IMG/VR virus record: IMGVR_UViG_3300042691_001984
Coordinates: 1-38,747 of that record
Source of the DNA: a virus
Strand: one strand, 5' to 3'
Length of the DNA stretch: 38,747 bases
Shown here: piece after piece, positions 17,446 to 25,430 of the stretch
Layout: each line of letters opens with the position of its first letter
Numbering within the stretch: the stretch's first letter is position 1
Notes under the pieces: generated by a model
Told to the model about the DNA's origin: nothing
Seen by the model: the letters and a program-made list of their open reading frames with translations, nothing else
Databases searched by the model: none
Position numbers and translations under genes: made by a program

Positions 17446-17898
17446 TTACTTTGTGTGGTATTGGGCTTCTGTCAAGATGCCAAGTTTGTATTTTCCCTCT
17501 GGCTTGTAAATTGTCAACTCTTGCTGACGCATCTCAGGCGCAAAGGATATGTGCATCCACCGACCATACTCGTGAATCATCTGGTCAAACTTGATGCCAG
17601 CGCCTAGAACAAGCTGACATACTTCATAAGGAGTGTGAGTAGAAGAAGAGCAGTCAATAGCCCAACCATCCATGTGGCTGGATACCTTAGAACCGCCAAC
17701 AGCCACGTTGACATCAGGCAAGCGTAGCCAAGAATTAACACGAAGAGCGCCTGTGACATTTCGGACTGCCTCCAGTTGTTCAGCAGCCGACTTCATGTTT
17801 GCCAGTTGGCGCTCATCGGGCTGGTTGCTGATGCCAAGGCGTATAGCAGTCTCGCTATAGGTGCCTTCTTCTAGGGTGAAGTGATCGGAAAGGTTCAT
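17446..17898 (-). CDS. Endolysin, peptidase M15 family
   Basis: The 150-residue protein carries the M15 zinc peptidase signature: SSHMDGWAID with zinc ligands H75 and D82, then E110 in IHEYGRWMHIS and zinc ligand H116. Such enzymes cut peptide cross-links in peptidoglycan, either as L-Ala-D-Glu endopeptidases or D-Ala-D-Ala carboxypeptidases. No signal peptide and no cell-wall binding domain are seen, so it would depend on the holin encoded just upstream. Start and holin stop overlap as ATGA (17895-17898). The position in a holin-endolysin pair makes lysis the clear role. Confidence 0.85.
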   Translation of the reverse strand: MNLSDHFTLEEGTYSETAIRLGISNQPDERQLANMKSAAEQLEAVRNVTGALRVNSWLRLPDVNVAVGGSKVSSHMDGWAIDCSSSTHTPYEVCQLVLGAGIKFDQMIHEYGRWMHISFAPEMRQQELTIYKPEGKYKLGILTEAQYHTK

Positions 17899-18293
17899 TT
17901 CTTGGCCTTCATATCCATGATTTTTTCTAGCGTCCTACCACCGAAGTAAAACGACATAATCAACATACCCCATTGACCTAGCAGTTCCACATAGTTGTTG
18001 TTTACCTCAATGTCCCAAGCGCTCATCATGGCAAAGGTTGTGTAGGTAAGCAGAATAAACACTAAGGTCATAGGACGAATGTTCTTGGACAGCCAAGAGT
18101 CGCTACCCATGTCAGCTTTGAGGCGTTCAGTCAGTTCATGTTGCTCAGAAACATCTGCATTGAGTTTGGCTAACTCGCCACTTTGCTGCATCTCTAACAG
18201 CTTGAGTTTGGCTTGCTCTGCCTGTGCAGGGTCAGGAAATACCTTATCAAGTATCTTTCCACCAATGTCTAGAAGTGCGCCAATAGGTATCAT
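17895..18293 (-). CDS. Holin (3TM family)
   Basis: The 132-residue protein has an amphipathic N-terminal helix, a charged coil at 25-65, then NIRP followed by a transmembrane segment at about 75-93, a short polar turn, and a second segment at about 103-118 ending FGGR at 117-120. This Arg-Pro, two-helix, GGR-x-x-E-K layout is that of the GTA/phage Holin_3TMs family. It would form the inner-membrane lesion that releases the M15 endolysin encoded immediately downstream with an ATGA overlap. Confidence 0.8.
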   Translation of the reverse strand: MIPIGALLDIGGKILDKVFPDPAQAEQAKLKLLEMQQSGELAKLNADVSEQHELTERLKADMGSDSWLSKNIRPMTLVFILLTYTTFAMMSAWDIEVNNNYVELLGQWGMLIMSFYFGGRTLEKIMDMKAKK

Positions 18294-18466
18294 TTGTTTT
18301 CCTTTAATTCACGTTTCAGTTTGCGCAACTCTTTAATCTCTTGTTTAAGTTGTGCTCGCATGTATAGGGTTTCTACGTATGCCATTGAGGTTACTCCAAC
18401 AATTACGCATATCGCTACTCCTATCAGTATCCACCAGACAAGGCGCGTAGTTGCCACATTAGCCAC
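18290..18466 (-). CDS. Candidate inner-membrane spanin-like small protein
   Basis: The frame from a GTG at 18466 (or 18457) reads about 58 residues. It has one hydrophobic segment (LVWWILIGVAICVIVGV) followed by a charged coil rich in Lys and Glu (LKQEIKELRKLKRELKENK). A single N-terminal anchor and a periplasmic coil is the plan of Rz-type i-spanins, though it is shorter than usual. Its stop overlaps the holin start as ATGA, which argues that it is translated. An ATG at 18385 with GGAG 8 bases upstream would give a 31-residue product without the membrane segment; this alternative cannot be excluded. The GTG start overlaps the upstream gene by 43 bases. Confidence 0.45.
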   Translation of the reverse strand: MANVATTRLVWWILIGVAICVIVGVTSMAYVETLYMRAQLKQEIKELRKLKRELKENK

Positions 18467-19146
18467 CCAAAAAACATTGATATGAACATCACGGCAATTA
18501 CTCCAGTTGTTGTTTCAATAGTCCGAATCTCGTCTTGTTCCTTCTGCCACCTTGCCAGCCTATTCCTGCGTATCAGTTCTGACCTTGCCCACGCTTGTTC
18601 TTGTTCTATTCGGGCGTGCATCTTGAGGAATCGGCTATACAAGTCCTTCAACTCAGGCGGCGCATAGACCATCGCTTCCCTTGTCTGCTCCATCAACTTC
18701 TCCAACTGCAACTCAATCAGCGCCCGCTCTATGGCTTTTTTGCTAGTGTTTTGCGTTGGGTCGTAGTCGGTCTTTGATGTTTCCTCTAGTTCAAGATAGA
18801 AGTTTGTAATCTGTTGTTGTGTATCAAAGAGGACACCAATGTTGTCTCCGATGTCCTTGATGAGTTTGAGTTCAAGTTCCTCGTAAGACTGTTGCTGTTT
18901 GGTTGCGGCTTTGGCTTTCGCTTTTGCCACAGGCTTGGGCGCTTCGTCTGGCTTGGCTGGTTTACTAGTGAATAGACCAATGAACCAATCAAAAATGCCC
19001 TTGATTGCCTTGACATCACCAATGACCTGCTCGGCTGTCTTCTTAGCCCCTTCCAACTCCATACGCCCTTCATGTAGGAGAGCACACCCTTGCTTAATAA
19101 AGCCAACGGCGGTCTGAGCCGCCATAAGTAGGGTGAAAGGGTCCAC
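18424..19146 (-). CDS. Membrane-anchored coiled-coil protein next to lysis genes
   Basis: The 240-residue protein has a helical N-terminus (MDPFTLLMAAQTAVGFIKQG), a Lys/Ala/Pro linker near 62-83, a long acidic-basic coiled coil, and a single transmembrane helix at about 214-233 near the C-terminus. It would be anchored in the inner membrane with most of its mass in the cytoplasm, or packaged in the virion. No catalytic motif is seen. It lies directly upstream of the spanin-like gene, the holin and the endolysin. A lysis-regulating or ejection role is possible but unproven. Confidence 0.6.
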   Translation of the reverse strand: MDPFTLLMAAQTAVGFIKQGCALLHEGRMELEGAKKTAEQVIGDVKAIKGIFDWFIGLFTSKPAKPDEAPKPVAKAKAKAATKQQQSYEELELKLIKDIGDNIGVLFDTQQQITNFYLELEETSKTDYDPTQNTSKKAIERALIELQLEKLMEQTREAMVYAPPELKDLYSRFLKMHARIEQEQAWARSELIRRNRLARWQKEQDEIRTIETTTGVIAVMFISMFFGWLMWQLRALSGGY

Positions 19147-19149
19147 ATT

Positions 19150-19344
19150 TTATTGAGGGTCTGCGGGTTCTGGTGTATTGCCTTCAGCCAGCCACTTTAG
19201 GTAGGCTTGGTAGTCGGTATTGCCCTCTACCATTGGTATAAGTGCGCCATCAGACACTCTTATGATTAACTGATCGTCAACGCCAACATAAGTTTTTGTG
19301 CTTGTTGCGTAATCAAAACTGTAAAGTCCGTTTAATTTATACAT
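19150..19344 (-). CDS. Short tail-fibre-associated protein
   Basis: The 64-residue protein has [18 protein letters not shown] followed by [13 protein letters not shown]. This N-x-D-Y-x-x-Y-L-x-W-L-A-E-G-N motif is common to short proteins encoded just after phage tail-fibre genes. It probably acts as a fibre assembly factor or small fibre-associated subunit. It follows the tail-fibre gene by three bases. Confidence 0.6.
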   Translation of the reverse strand: MYKLNGLYSFDYATSTKTYVGVDDQLIIRVSDGALIPMVEGNTDYQAYLKWLAEGNTPEPADPQ

Positions 19345-19347
19345 GGT

Positions 19348-20481
19348 TTATAACTCCGCTGTTGCTGTGTAATGGCAGAAAGTTGTGTAGTTGGCTATAC
19401 CATTTCCAGTAAGCCAAAAATTCTTTGCCGTTATATTAAATGGCCCATTAGGTGTAGTAGTTGCATTATCCGCGCCAGTTGTTCCACCTTGTATTCCTGT
19501 TATTTTTGAAGCATTTCCAGCCCCATCCCAAAAAGCCATAGTCGGTGCAATTCTCATTAAAACTGGGAATGGAGTAGCCATAGAGCCTCCACAAGTTGAT
19601 AAGCCTATTGCACCGCCAACCATGCCTGTATATGTAGCCGTTCCATTGGCTGTTGAGTATTCATAGCTTTTTGCAAAGTAACGCAAACATAACTGCATTT
19701 CAGTCCCATAAGGCCTGTAATCAAAGCTCGTTGCTACTGTGCCCGTTTCTAGTTGTACGCCTGTTATGTAGAAGGTTGCCCCGTTTGTGCCGACTACAGA
19801 TGTACCACCAGTGGCTGAATAATATTGCGAACCAGCCCATGAACCAGCAGTACCACTAAGGCTAGAACCAACACCTAACCCAAAACTAACTTCTAACCCT
19901 GCTGAAGTGCCAGTAGCCCAAGTCCCCGCTGTTGGGCCAGCAACAGTTAATGTTTTTTGCTCCCAAGTATTTGCAGATGAAATTGTGTAAGTAAATGGGT
20001 AACTGTAGTTTTCTGCGGAGTTAAGAAAAGACCCACCAAAAGTACCAGTTAGGCTAGAACGAACCCAAAAAGACAAGGTAAATGTTTTTGCATTGGCAGT
20101 TCCCAAACTAAAGTCAAAAACATTGTTTGCTTCTATTCTTTGTATTAAAAAGAAATAATCACCAGAAGCAACTGAATACGCTGAAGATGAAGTTACCAAC
20201 AACGAATTTGAAAATCCATCAGGTGCAGTTGTGGATTGCGTTGTGGTGTATTTAGAAACCACATTGCCGTATGCCGCCCATCTATCTAAAGTGTAAGCAT
20301 TACTGCCGTTTGCTGTTGCAGTTGTGCCGTTTCTCTGTGAAAACATCATCGCACCATTGATGATGCGGTTCTTAAAGCCAAATGTACTAGCGCCGTTGAA
20401 ATTAGCTGCTGTCAGGGCTCCTGTGATTGTCTCGCTACCTGTGTTAACGATACCTGTAGTGCCGTTTAGTGTGATTGTCAT
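19348..20481 (-). CDS. Tail fibre / receptor-binding protein with carbohydrate-binding-like domain
   Basis: The 377-residue protein starts with a fibre-type region (MTITLNGTTGIVNTGSETI), followed by NRIINGAMMFSQRNG and YTLDRWAAYG near residues 38-72. The middle (about 120-250) is a jelly-roll-like beta domain with FTLSFWVRSSLTG and FYITGVQLETGT, as in carbohydrate-binding tail proteins. The C-terminus is Gly/Thr-rich beta sequence. It probably contacts surface glycan on the host. Its start overlaps the 53-residue gene before it (ATGA). Confidence 0.7.
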   Translation of the reverse strand: MTITLNGTTGIVNTGSETITGALTAANFNGASTFGFKNRIINGAMMFSQRNGTTATANGSNAYTLDRWAAYGNVVSKYTTTQSTTAPDGFSNSLLVTSSSAYSVASGDYFFLIQRIEANNVFDFSLGTANAKTFTLSFWVRSSLTGTFGGSFLNSAENYSYPFTYTISSANTWEQKTLTVAGPTAGTWATGTSAGLEVSFGLGVGSSLSGTAGSWAGSQYYSATGGTSVVGTNGATFYITGVQLETGTVATSFDYRPYGTEMQLCLRYFAKSYEYSTANGTATYTGMVGGAIGLSTCGGSMATPFPVLMRIAPTMAFWDGAGNASKITGIQGGTTGADNATTTPNGPFNITAKNFWLTGNGIANYTTFCHYTATAEL

Positions 20482-20639
20482 TTGAGTTGCTCCTCAGTTG
20501 GGCGTGGCAATGTTGGGTGTTCCCACTTGGCTATGTAATCGCCTCTACCGTCTAAATCGTTTTGTAATGTAATTACAGTTGTTAAATCACGGTCTGTTAG
20601 TTCTGGGTATAGGGCTTTAATTTTTTCTGGTAGTGTCAT
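20478..20639 (-). CDS. Small XkdW-like tail protein
   Basis: The 53-residue product reads MTLPEKIKALYPELTDRD, then TVITLQNDLDGRGDYIAKW, and ends HPTLPRPTEEQLK. The pattern YPEL-T-D...LQ-D-DG-G-DYI-x-W-x-H-P...PT-x-EQL is that of small phage tail proteins related to XkdW. The stop overlaps the start of the tail-fibre gene as ATGA, and the start follows the previous stop by one base, so it fits the operon exactly. It is probably an accessory of fibre assembly. Confidence 0.75.
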   Translation of the reverse strand: MTLPEKIKALYPELTDRDLTTVITLQNDLDGRGDYIAKWEHPTLPRPTEEQLK

Positions 20640-20640
20640 G

Positions 20641-21429
20641 TTATGCGCTCCTTACCATTACTGCTTGAAAATATACTGTTTCAGCCGAGTTATTTAATTG
20701 CTGATTTGCATTTTGAGACAAATAAAGTTGAACATAGTCAGATGTGCCATTTAAATATACTAACGCTGAACCACCACCCTGAGTAATACTTGCAGAATTA
20801 GTGTTTATAAGCCTTTTAAACGAAGAACCATTTTTATATATGTATACAAGACTAGTTGCAACAGAAGCTGCTACTGCCGCAGAACCGCCTATTTGATAGT
20901 ATCCAGCAACATTTGGTGCAAATGAATATTGAGGGGCAGAAACACCATTAAGCGTAACAGTACTTGCTGTATTATTAAAACAACCATTAGTATCAAACTC
21001 TTCAGTTTGAAATACAAGAAGCGTTGCCACATTAGCGGTTAAAGTTGATTGTTGTGTAGACTGGTAAGCACTAAACGCTGGCCCATTGCCTTGAGCCATC
21101 TGTGTCTCAAACGGATACCATGTTGTGTTGGTCACACGGTATATATAAGCCACCGATTGATTTGGCGCTAGTGACGTTACTCCGCTTGTAAGCGTTTGTC
21201 CTGTGTTGCCGTTTATGGTCAAAGCAACAATCTGCTTCGTTGTGGTAATCCATATGACCATACCATCCGCAGGGGCGGCGGGCATCGTGACCGTTCCAGT
21301 GGCTAAAGTACCGGCAGGGTTAATTATCAGAGTCTGCGTTCCAGCCGCAAAGGTATAACTAAACGCCGTTGTTAGGACTTGGTAGTCGTACTGTTGAATC
21401 AGTCCGTTTGTTCCGTCGAGTTTTGCCAT
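20641..21429 (-). CDS. Tail fibre with C1q/TNF-like head domain
   Basis: The N-terminal 110 residues form a Thr/Ala-rich beta region ending in WYPFETQMAQGNGPAFSAYQ. From about residue 117 the sequence follows a C1q-like jelly roll: a long first strand, VFQTEEFDTNGCFNN, YSFAPNVAGYYQIGGSA, then VYIYKNGSSFK and a closing strand with YVQLYLSQNAN. C1q-like trimeric heads occur at the tips of phage fibres and bind proteins or glycans. The gene lies in a run of four or more fibre genes, which suggests several alternative or stacked adhesins. Confidence 0.7.
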   Translation of the reverse strand: MAKLDGTNGLIQQYDYQVLTTAFSYTFAAGTQTLIINPAGTLATGTVTMPAAPADGMVIWITTTKQIVALTINGNTGQTLTSGVTSLAPNQSVAYIYRVTNTTWYPFETQMAQGNGPAFSAYQSTQQSTLTANVATLLVFQTEEFDTNGCFNNTASTVTLNGVSAPQYSFAPNVAGYYQIGGSAAVAASVATSLVYIYKNGSSFKRLINTNSASITQGGGSALVYLNGTSDYVQLYLSQNANQQLNNSAETVYFQAVMVRSA

Positions 21430-21430
21430 G

Positions 21431-21697
21431 TTAGATTCCTAACGCTTGTTTAAGTTTTGCCAACTCTGTTGGGTCAGCAAGAATCATGTCGGTTAATGAC
21501 ATAGGTGCTGGCATTTCAACAACTACGGGTGGGTTAGGGTCAGTAAATTGACCGTTGGCGTAATGCCAACCCGGATTAACTCTATCCGCTTGAATAGCCA
21601 CATGACCATCTTCAAAACCGGGAGGTGGTGTTGTAGGTTGTTCTGCGTACTCAATGACGTTGATAACAACGCCATCTTTAACGATTGCATATTTCAT
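21431..21697 (-). CDS. Small tail-fibre-associated protein
   Basis: The 88-residue product opens MKYAIVKDGVVINVIEYAE and has VNPGWHYANGQFTDP. This is the common layout of short proteins encoded between phage fibre genes (K-x-A-I-V...G-W-x-Y-x-N-G-x-F). A Pro-rich middle and a short helix at the end (DMILADPTELAKLKQALGI) complete it. The function is probably fibre attachment or chaperoning. Its start overlaps the stop of the adhesin before it. Confidence 0.6.
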   Translation of the reverse strand: MKYAIVKDGVVINVIEYAEQPTTPPPGFEDGHVAIQADRVNPGWHYANGQFTDPNPPVVVEMPAPMSLTDMILADPTELAKLKQALGI

Positions 21698-22416
21698 TAG
21701 TAAAACTCCTGAACAATAATTACACCAACATAACCATTTCCACCAGCATAACTTCCTGCTGTACCCCCATTACCGCCAGCACCAACAGCATAAGAATAAG
21801 TCGCAGATGGAGAAGAAATTGTTTTTTCAAGATATCCGCCAGCACCGCCGCCACCAGCAGAATTTAAATTAGCTAAAAGCCCGCCAGCACCGCCGCCGCC
21901 AGAACCATATCCCAGCGCGTTTGAACCCGCAGTGCTAGTTAGACCCCCAGTAGATGCGCCACCAAAAACACTATTACCACCCATACCTCCAGTTGGATTA
22001 CCTGTGTCTTTTGCGCCAGCACCCCCCGTTGAACCAGTAATAATTAAATCCCCGCCTGTTGCCACACCACCCGTGCCAGCATTGCCACCGTAGCCAGCAC
22101 CATGTTGACCGCCGTTACCACCTGTTGCCGATAAAGAAGCCCCAAAGGTTGTAGTTCCTCCAGCCGATCCACTATTAGCTGAAGAAGCCCCGCCTCCGCC
22201 ACCACCACCAACCATACGAACAAAAATAGATGTGCATCCAGTAGGGGTTGTGTATGTGCCAGAACTAGAAGTAAAGACTTGAACAGTTCTAGTTGCTAAA
22301 GAAGCAGTACCTGTAAGCGTTGGAAGCGTGACTGTAAATGCGCTATTAGTGTTAGGCGAAGCTATCGTGACTGAACCCGATCCGCTTGCATTACCTGATA
22401 ATTTGACTTGAGACAT
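21697..22416 (-). CDS. Glycine-rich adhesin (polyglycine-helix type tail tip)
   Basis: The start at 22416 (MSQVKLSGNASGSGSV) is chosen over an in-frame ATG at 22446. It has GGGG spaced 7 bases upstream, follows the previous stop by 10 bases, and begins with the usual fibre opening. After a beta region with TLPTLTGTASL and a C-S-I-F-V-R-M-V strand, the protein has long Gly runs (a run of seven Gly near residue 70, then many GG-x-GG blocks to residue 215). The pattern resembles phage adhesins such as S16 gp38 in which glycine-rich loops form packed polyglycine II helices. It probably recognises a host surface protein or glycan. Confidence 0.65.
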   Translation of the reverse strand: MSQVKLSGNASGSGSVTIASPNTNSAFTVTLPTLTGTASLATRTVQVFTSSSGTYTTPTGCTSIFVRMVGGGGGGGASSANSGSAGGTTTFGASLSATGGNGGQHGAGYGGNAGTGGVATGGDLIITGSTGGAGAKDTGNPTGGMGGNSVFGGASTGGLTSTAGSNALGYGSGGGGAGGLLANLNSAGGGGAGGYLEKTISSPSATYSYAVGAGGNGGTAGSYAGGNGYVGVIIVQEFY

Positions 22417-22426
22417 CGTTTCCCCT

Positions 22427-23038
22427 TTAGACCACAGTCCAGACACTACCGTCTGGAACCGTTACTGTTACGCCAGCATCAATCGTTACTGGGCCAAATG
22501 TACCGGCGTTATTGTTCGTGGTGATTGTGTAATCTGTTGTGACATTTAAGCCGTTTTGATAGAAGATTTGGTCAGTTCCACCACCTGTAGCACCTGCACC
22601 GCCGCCAGCAATCTTAACAAAATCACTTGTTGTAGAGTCCCATGCAACCAAAGCTGAACTACCAGCGGCTATGGATACCCCAGTAGTTGGAGACGTTGGG
22701 CCACCACTGATATAAACCAGACTGCTATCTGAGCAGTTATTGATAACTATGTACGTCTTACTTTGTTTTGGTGCGTAAATATAGCGTGTTACACCCGGTG
22801 CGCCTGTGGCAATCAGGATAGCGTATCGAGCAGAATTAGTAGACGAAGCATTGGTATTGCCCGGCTGTTCAGTTGTAAGTGTCCAGTTTCCAGCGGCAAC
22901 AGAGTTTGTTTGTGTGCCAGCAATAGCGTTTTCCACGAACTGGGTCAAATCAGTATTGACGGTGCTACCCCAGACGTTCGTGAGTTCTCCCGTGACAGGC
23001 AGTACTAATTTAAGTAGGTCGGTATATGATGATGCCAC
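22427..23038 (-). CDS. Tail protein with C-terminal GSVWTVV module
   Basis: The 203-residue protein begins MASSYTDLLKLVLPVTGEL and has NVWGSTVNTDLTQFVENAI, the opening of many phage fibre proteins. The middle is beta-rich with an RYIYAPKQSKTYIVINN strand. It ends DQIFYQNGLNVTTDYTI, then GPVTIDAGVTVTVPDG and SVWTVV. The same C-terminal module ends the next protein upstream (23071-23523), which suggests a shared docking or trimerisation element. Confidence 0.65.
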   Translation of the reverse strand: MASSYTDLLKLVLPVTGELTNVWGSTVNTDLTQFVENAIAGTQTNSVAAGNWTLTTEQPGNTNASSTNSARYAILIATGAPGVTRYIYAPKQSKTYIVINNCSDSSLVYISGGPTSPTTGVSIAAGSSALVAWDSTTSDFVKIAGGGAGATGGGTDQIFYQNGLNVTTDYTITTNNNAGTFGPVTIDAGVTVTVPDGSVWTVV

Positions 23039-23070
23039 GTTTACGCTCCTTTATTCATTGTATTGGTTTA

Positions 23071-23523
23071 TTAGACAACAGTCCATACCGAACCACTTGG
23101 AACCGTTACAACAGCGCCGCTGGCAATCGTTACTGGGCCACCACTGATAGCGTTATTACCTGTATTTAGGGTAGAGCTTGTGTTAACAGTCCCAGCGTTC
23201 TCGATATACCCTTCACCACCTATGACCGCCCGTTTAGCGGGGTAGTCACACCAAACATCTTTTGTACCAGCGCTAAAGTTAACCAAAGAGCCTGAGTTGC
23301 TAGAAGCCAGCACCGTATCCCGACTTAAGGATGTACCTGACGAAGTGTACGTGCCAATCCCAACTTCCCATTCGGTAGTCCCTTGGATCGTGTAATAAGT
23401 TGTATTGGCGTTGCCTATTGCAGAAAAAGATTGAAAGCCTGTAGCCGCGCCAAGCAAAGTCGCTGGACCCGTACCTGTTACGGTAGTGGTTTCTTTAACA
23501 CGGTCTGCAAGTACAAAAGCCAT
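23071..23523 (-). CDS. Tail protein with ADRVKETTT start and GSVWTVV end
   Basis: The 150-residue protein starts MAFVLADRVKETTTVTGTG and continues with FQSFSAIGNANTTYYTI, EWEVGIGTYTSSGTSLSR and DTVLASSNSG. This small beta-sandwich family is common in phage tail regions. The end, GPVTIASGAVVTVPSG plus SVWTVV, is nearly the same as in the following gene. It probably forms part of the tail spike base. No enzymatic motif is seen. Confidence 0.65.
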   Translation of the reverse strand: MAFVLADRVKETTTVTGTGPATLLGAATGFQSFSAIGNANTTYYTIQGTTEWEVGIGTYTSSGTSLSRDTVLASSNSGSLVNFSAGTKDVWCDYPAKRAVIGGEGYIENAGTVNTSSTLNTGNNAISGGPVTIASGAVVTVPSGSVWTVV

Positions 23524-23532
23524 ATCTATCCT

Positions 23533-24549
23533 TTAAGCGACCAACGCCCAAGTTGTACCTTGAGAATTATCAACATTATCCCATGTTGTGGACTGATTGT
23601 CATTGACCAATACCCATGTAGAACTTTGAGCATCGTTGATGATTTGCCAATTTGGACCACCCCTAGTCGGTGCATGTCCAACCAAAGTCAAAACCCCGCA
23701 TGGCGGCGTAATAAGTGTGTTTCTAGACACACTTGGGGCTACCCCAACCAAAGATAACGCAACTCCGTCAGGTTGTACCGCATTAGTCTGAGTGACAGAC
23801 GGGGCATAACCAGCTATGTCTACAGCCCCCACTGCTGGGGTAATTGATACCGCAGTTATTACATCTGGTTGCACACCTGCAACTAAAACTGCCCCGCTAC
23901 TTGGCGTTACGAAGGAATCTTGTCTAACCGTTGGAGCGCTATACGCTAGGGTCAAATTACCGGTGCTCGGTGTGATTATCTTGTTTTCAATCGTTGATGG
24001 GGCGTTGCCAACTAGAGTCAGTGTCGCCGCAGCGGGGGTCATCACCTTGCCCGTAACAACAACGACAGGTACAGAGCCGATTATTTCTGCGCCACCGCTA
24101 GGCGTAAGGACTGTCCCAGTAACAGCCAACGGAGCCGCCCCAGCGATAGTTAAGTTTTGTACCGCAGGTGTGATAACTTTGGCGCTAACAACAGATGGTG
24201 CTACGCCAGTAAGGGTTAATGTCCCCACGCTCGGCGTGATAAATGTTTCTCTAAAGAGTGAGGGAGCTATACCCGTAGCCGTTAATGACCCAACAGTAGG
24301 GGTAATTATTGTTTGGACTATGTCTGTGGGTGCGGCACCAGTAAGCGTTAAAGACCCAACAGTTGGTGTAATAACTTTTGCACTAACAACGGAAGGCGCT
24401 ATGCCTGTAAGTGTCAGCGAGCCAACACTAGGCGTAATGATTGTTTGTCTTAGTAACGAAGGAGCAACGCCTGTAGCAGTCAACGCTCCAACGGATGGCG
24501 TAATAATCGTCTGAACTATGTCTATCGGAGCAGCGCCAGTAAGTGTCAA
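23533..24549 (-). CDS. Repeat tail protein, C-terminal part after an in-frame TGA
   Basis: This is the continuation of the 24580-25500 frame after the TGA at 24580-24582. The only nearby start in frame is a TTG at 24549 without a ribosome site, so separate translation is doubtful. It holds about 14 further 22-residue units (I-T-P-S-V-G-x-L-T-L-T-G-x-A-P-T). They grow more diverged toward the end, followed by three 11-residue units ending in Trp (QSSTW, QSTTW, QGTTW) near 23533-23660. The well-kept frame and the conserved C-terminus argue that the whole 655-codon gene was functional until recently, or is still read through. Confidence 0.5.
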   Translation of the reverse strand: MTLTGAAPIDIVQTIITPSVGALTATGVAPSLLRQTIITPSVGSLTLTGIAPSVVSAKVITPTVGSLTLTGAAPTDIVQTIITPTVGSLTATGIAPSLFRETFITPSVGTLTLTGVAPSVVSAKVITPAVQNLTIAGAAPLAVTGTVLTPSGGAEIIGSVPVVVVTGKVMTPAAATLTLVGNAPSTIENKIITPSTGNLTLAYSAPTVRQDSFVTPSSGAVLVAGVQPDVITAVSITPAVGAVDIAGYAPSVTQTNAVQPDGVALSLVGVAPSVSRNTLITPPCGVLTLVGHAPTRGGPNWQIINDAQSSTWVLVNDNQSTTWDNVDNSQGTTWALVA

Positions 24550-25430
24550 TGCACCTACGCTTGGCGTAATGATGGTCTGTCATAAGAGAGAAGGCGCAGC
24601 ACCTGCGGTAGTTAAAGAGCCAACGCTTGGGGTAATGATGGTCTGAATTACATCTGTTGGGGCCGCGCCCGTAACAGTCAAAGAACCAACGCTTGGGGTA
24701 ATTACTGTCCCCCTAACAACAGTCGGCGCTACGCCCGTAAGAGTCAGCGACCCCACAGACGGCGTTATGACTGGCCCTGTAACAGCAGTTGGCGCTATAC
24801 CTGTAAGAGTCAGTGCCCTAACAGCAGGAGTGATTATTGTCCCTCTAACAACCGTAGGTGCAACACCAGCAACGGTCAGCGAGCCTACGCTTGGGGTAAT
24901 AATTGTCTGAACTATGTCCGTGGGTGCAGCACCAGCAAGCGTTAGTGCTCCTACGCTTGGCGTAATGATGGTTTGAACTATGTCTGTCGGTGCGGCACCT
25001 GTAAGCGTTAACGCCCTAACAGCGGGTGTGATGATTGTCTGAACTATGTCTGTAGGAGCCGCGCCCGCAAGTGTCAGTGAGCCTACGCTTGGGGTGATTA
25101 TTGTTTGAACAATATCGGTCGGGGCTGCGCCGGTAAGCGTTAACGCACCTACGCTCGGCGTGATGATTGTTTGAACTATGTCTGTCGGTGCTACACCAGT
25201 AATAGTCAGCGCCCTAACAGCGGGTGTGATGATTGTCTGAACTATGTCTGTAGGAGCGACACCGGTAATAGTCAGCGCTCTAACAGCCGGTGTGATTATT
25301 GTCTGTACTATGTCCGTGGGTGCGGCACCAGTAATAGTCAACGCCCCAGCAGCGGGCGTAATAATCGTTTGTCTACGTAGGGATGGCGCAACGCCAGTAA
25401 GCGTTAATGCGCCTACTAAAGGCGTTATGT
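23660..25430 (-). repeat. About 27 tandem 66-bp repeats coding 22-residue units
   Basis: The array runs through both parts of the repeat tail protein. Units fall into two main types, S-V-G-x-L-T and A-V-R-A-L-T, mixed along the array. Neighbouring copies near the 5' end of the gene (for example units 3 and 4) are almost identical, while those near the 3' end have drifted, one unit being 21 residues. This gradient points to recent unequal recombination at the 5' end. Confidence 0.85.

Noticed and set aside
23816-24514. Long open + strand frame (232 codons) opposite the repeat tail gene
   Set aside because: It is a by-product of the 66-bp repeats, which keep the opposite frame open in each unit; it has no ribosome site or known motif.
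24580-24582. TGA as a reassigned sense codon throughout the phage
   Set aside because: Many other genes here end with TGA in ATGA overlaps (for example at 13113, 17895 and 20478), so TGA is a normal stop.
23660-25430. Regular repeats that could be taken for a CRISPR array
   Set aside because: The units are contiguous 66-bp coding repeats with no unique spacers, and they keep one reading frame.
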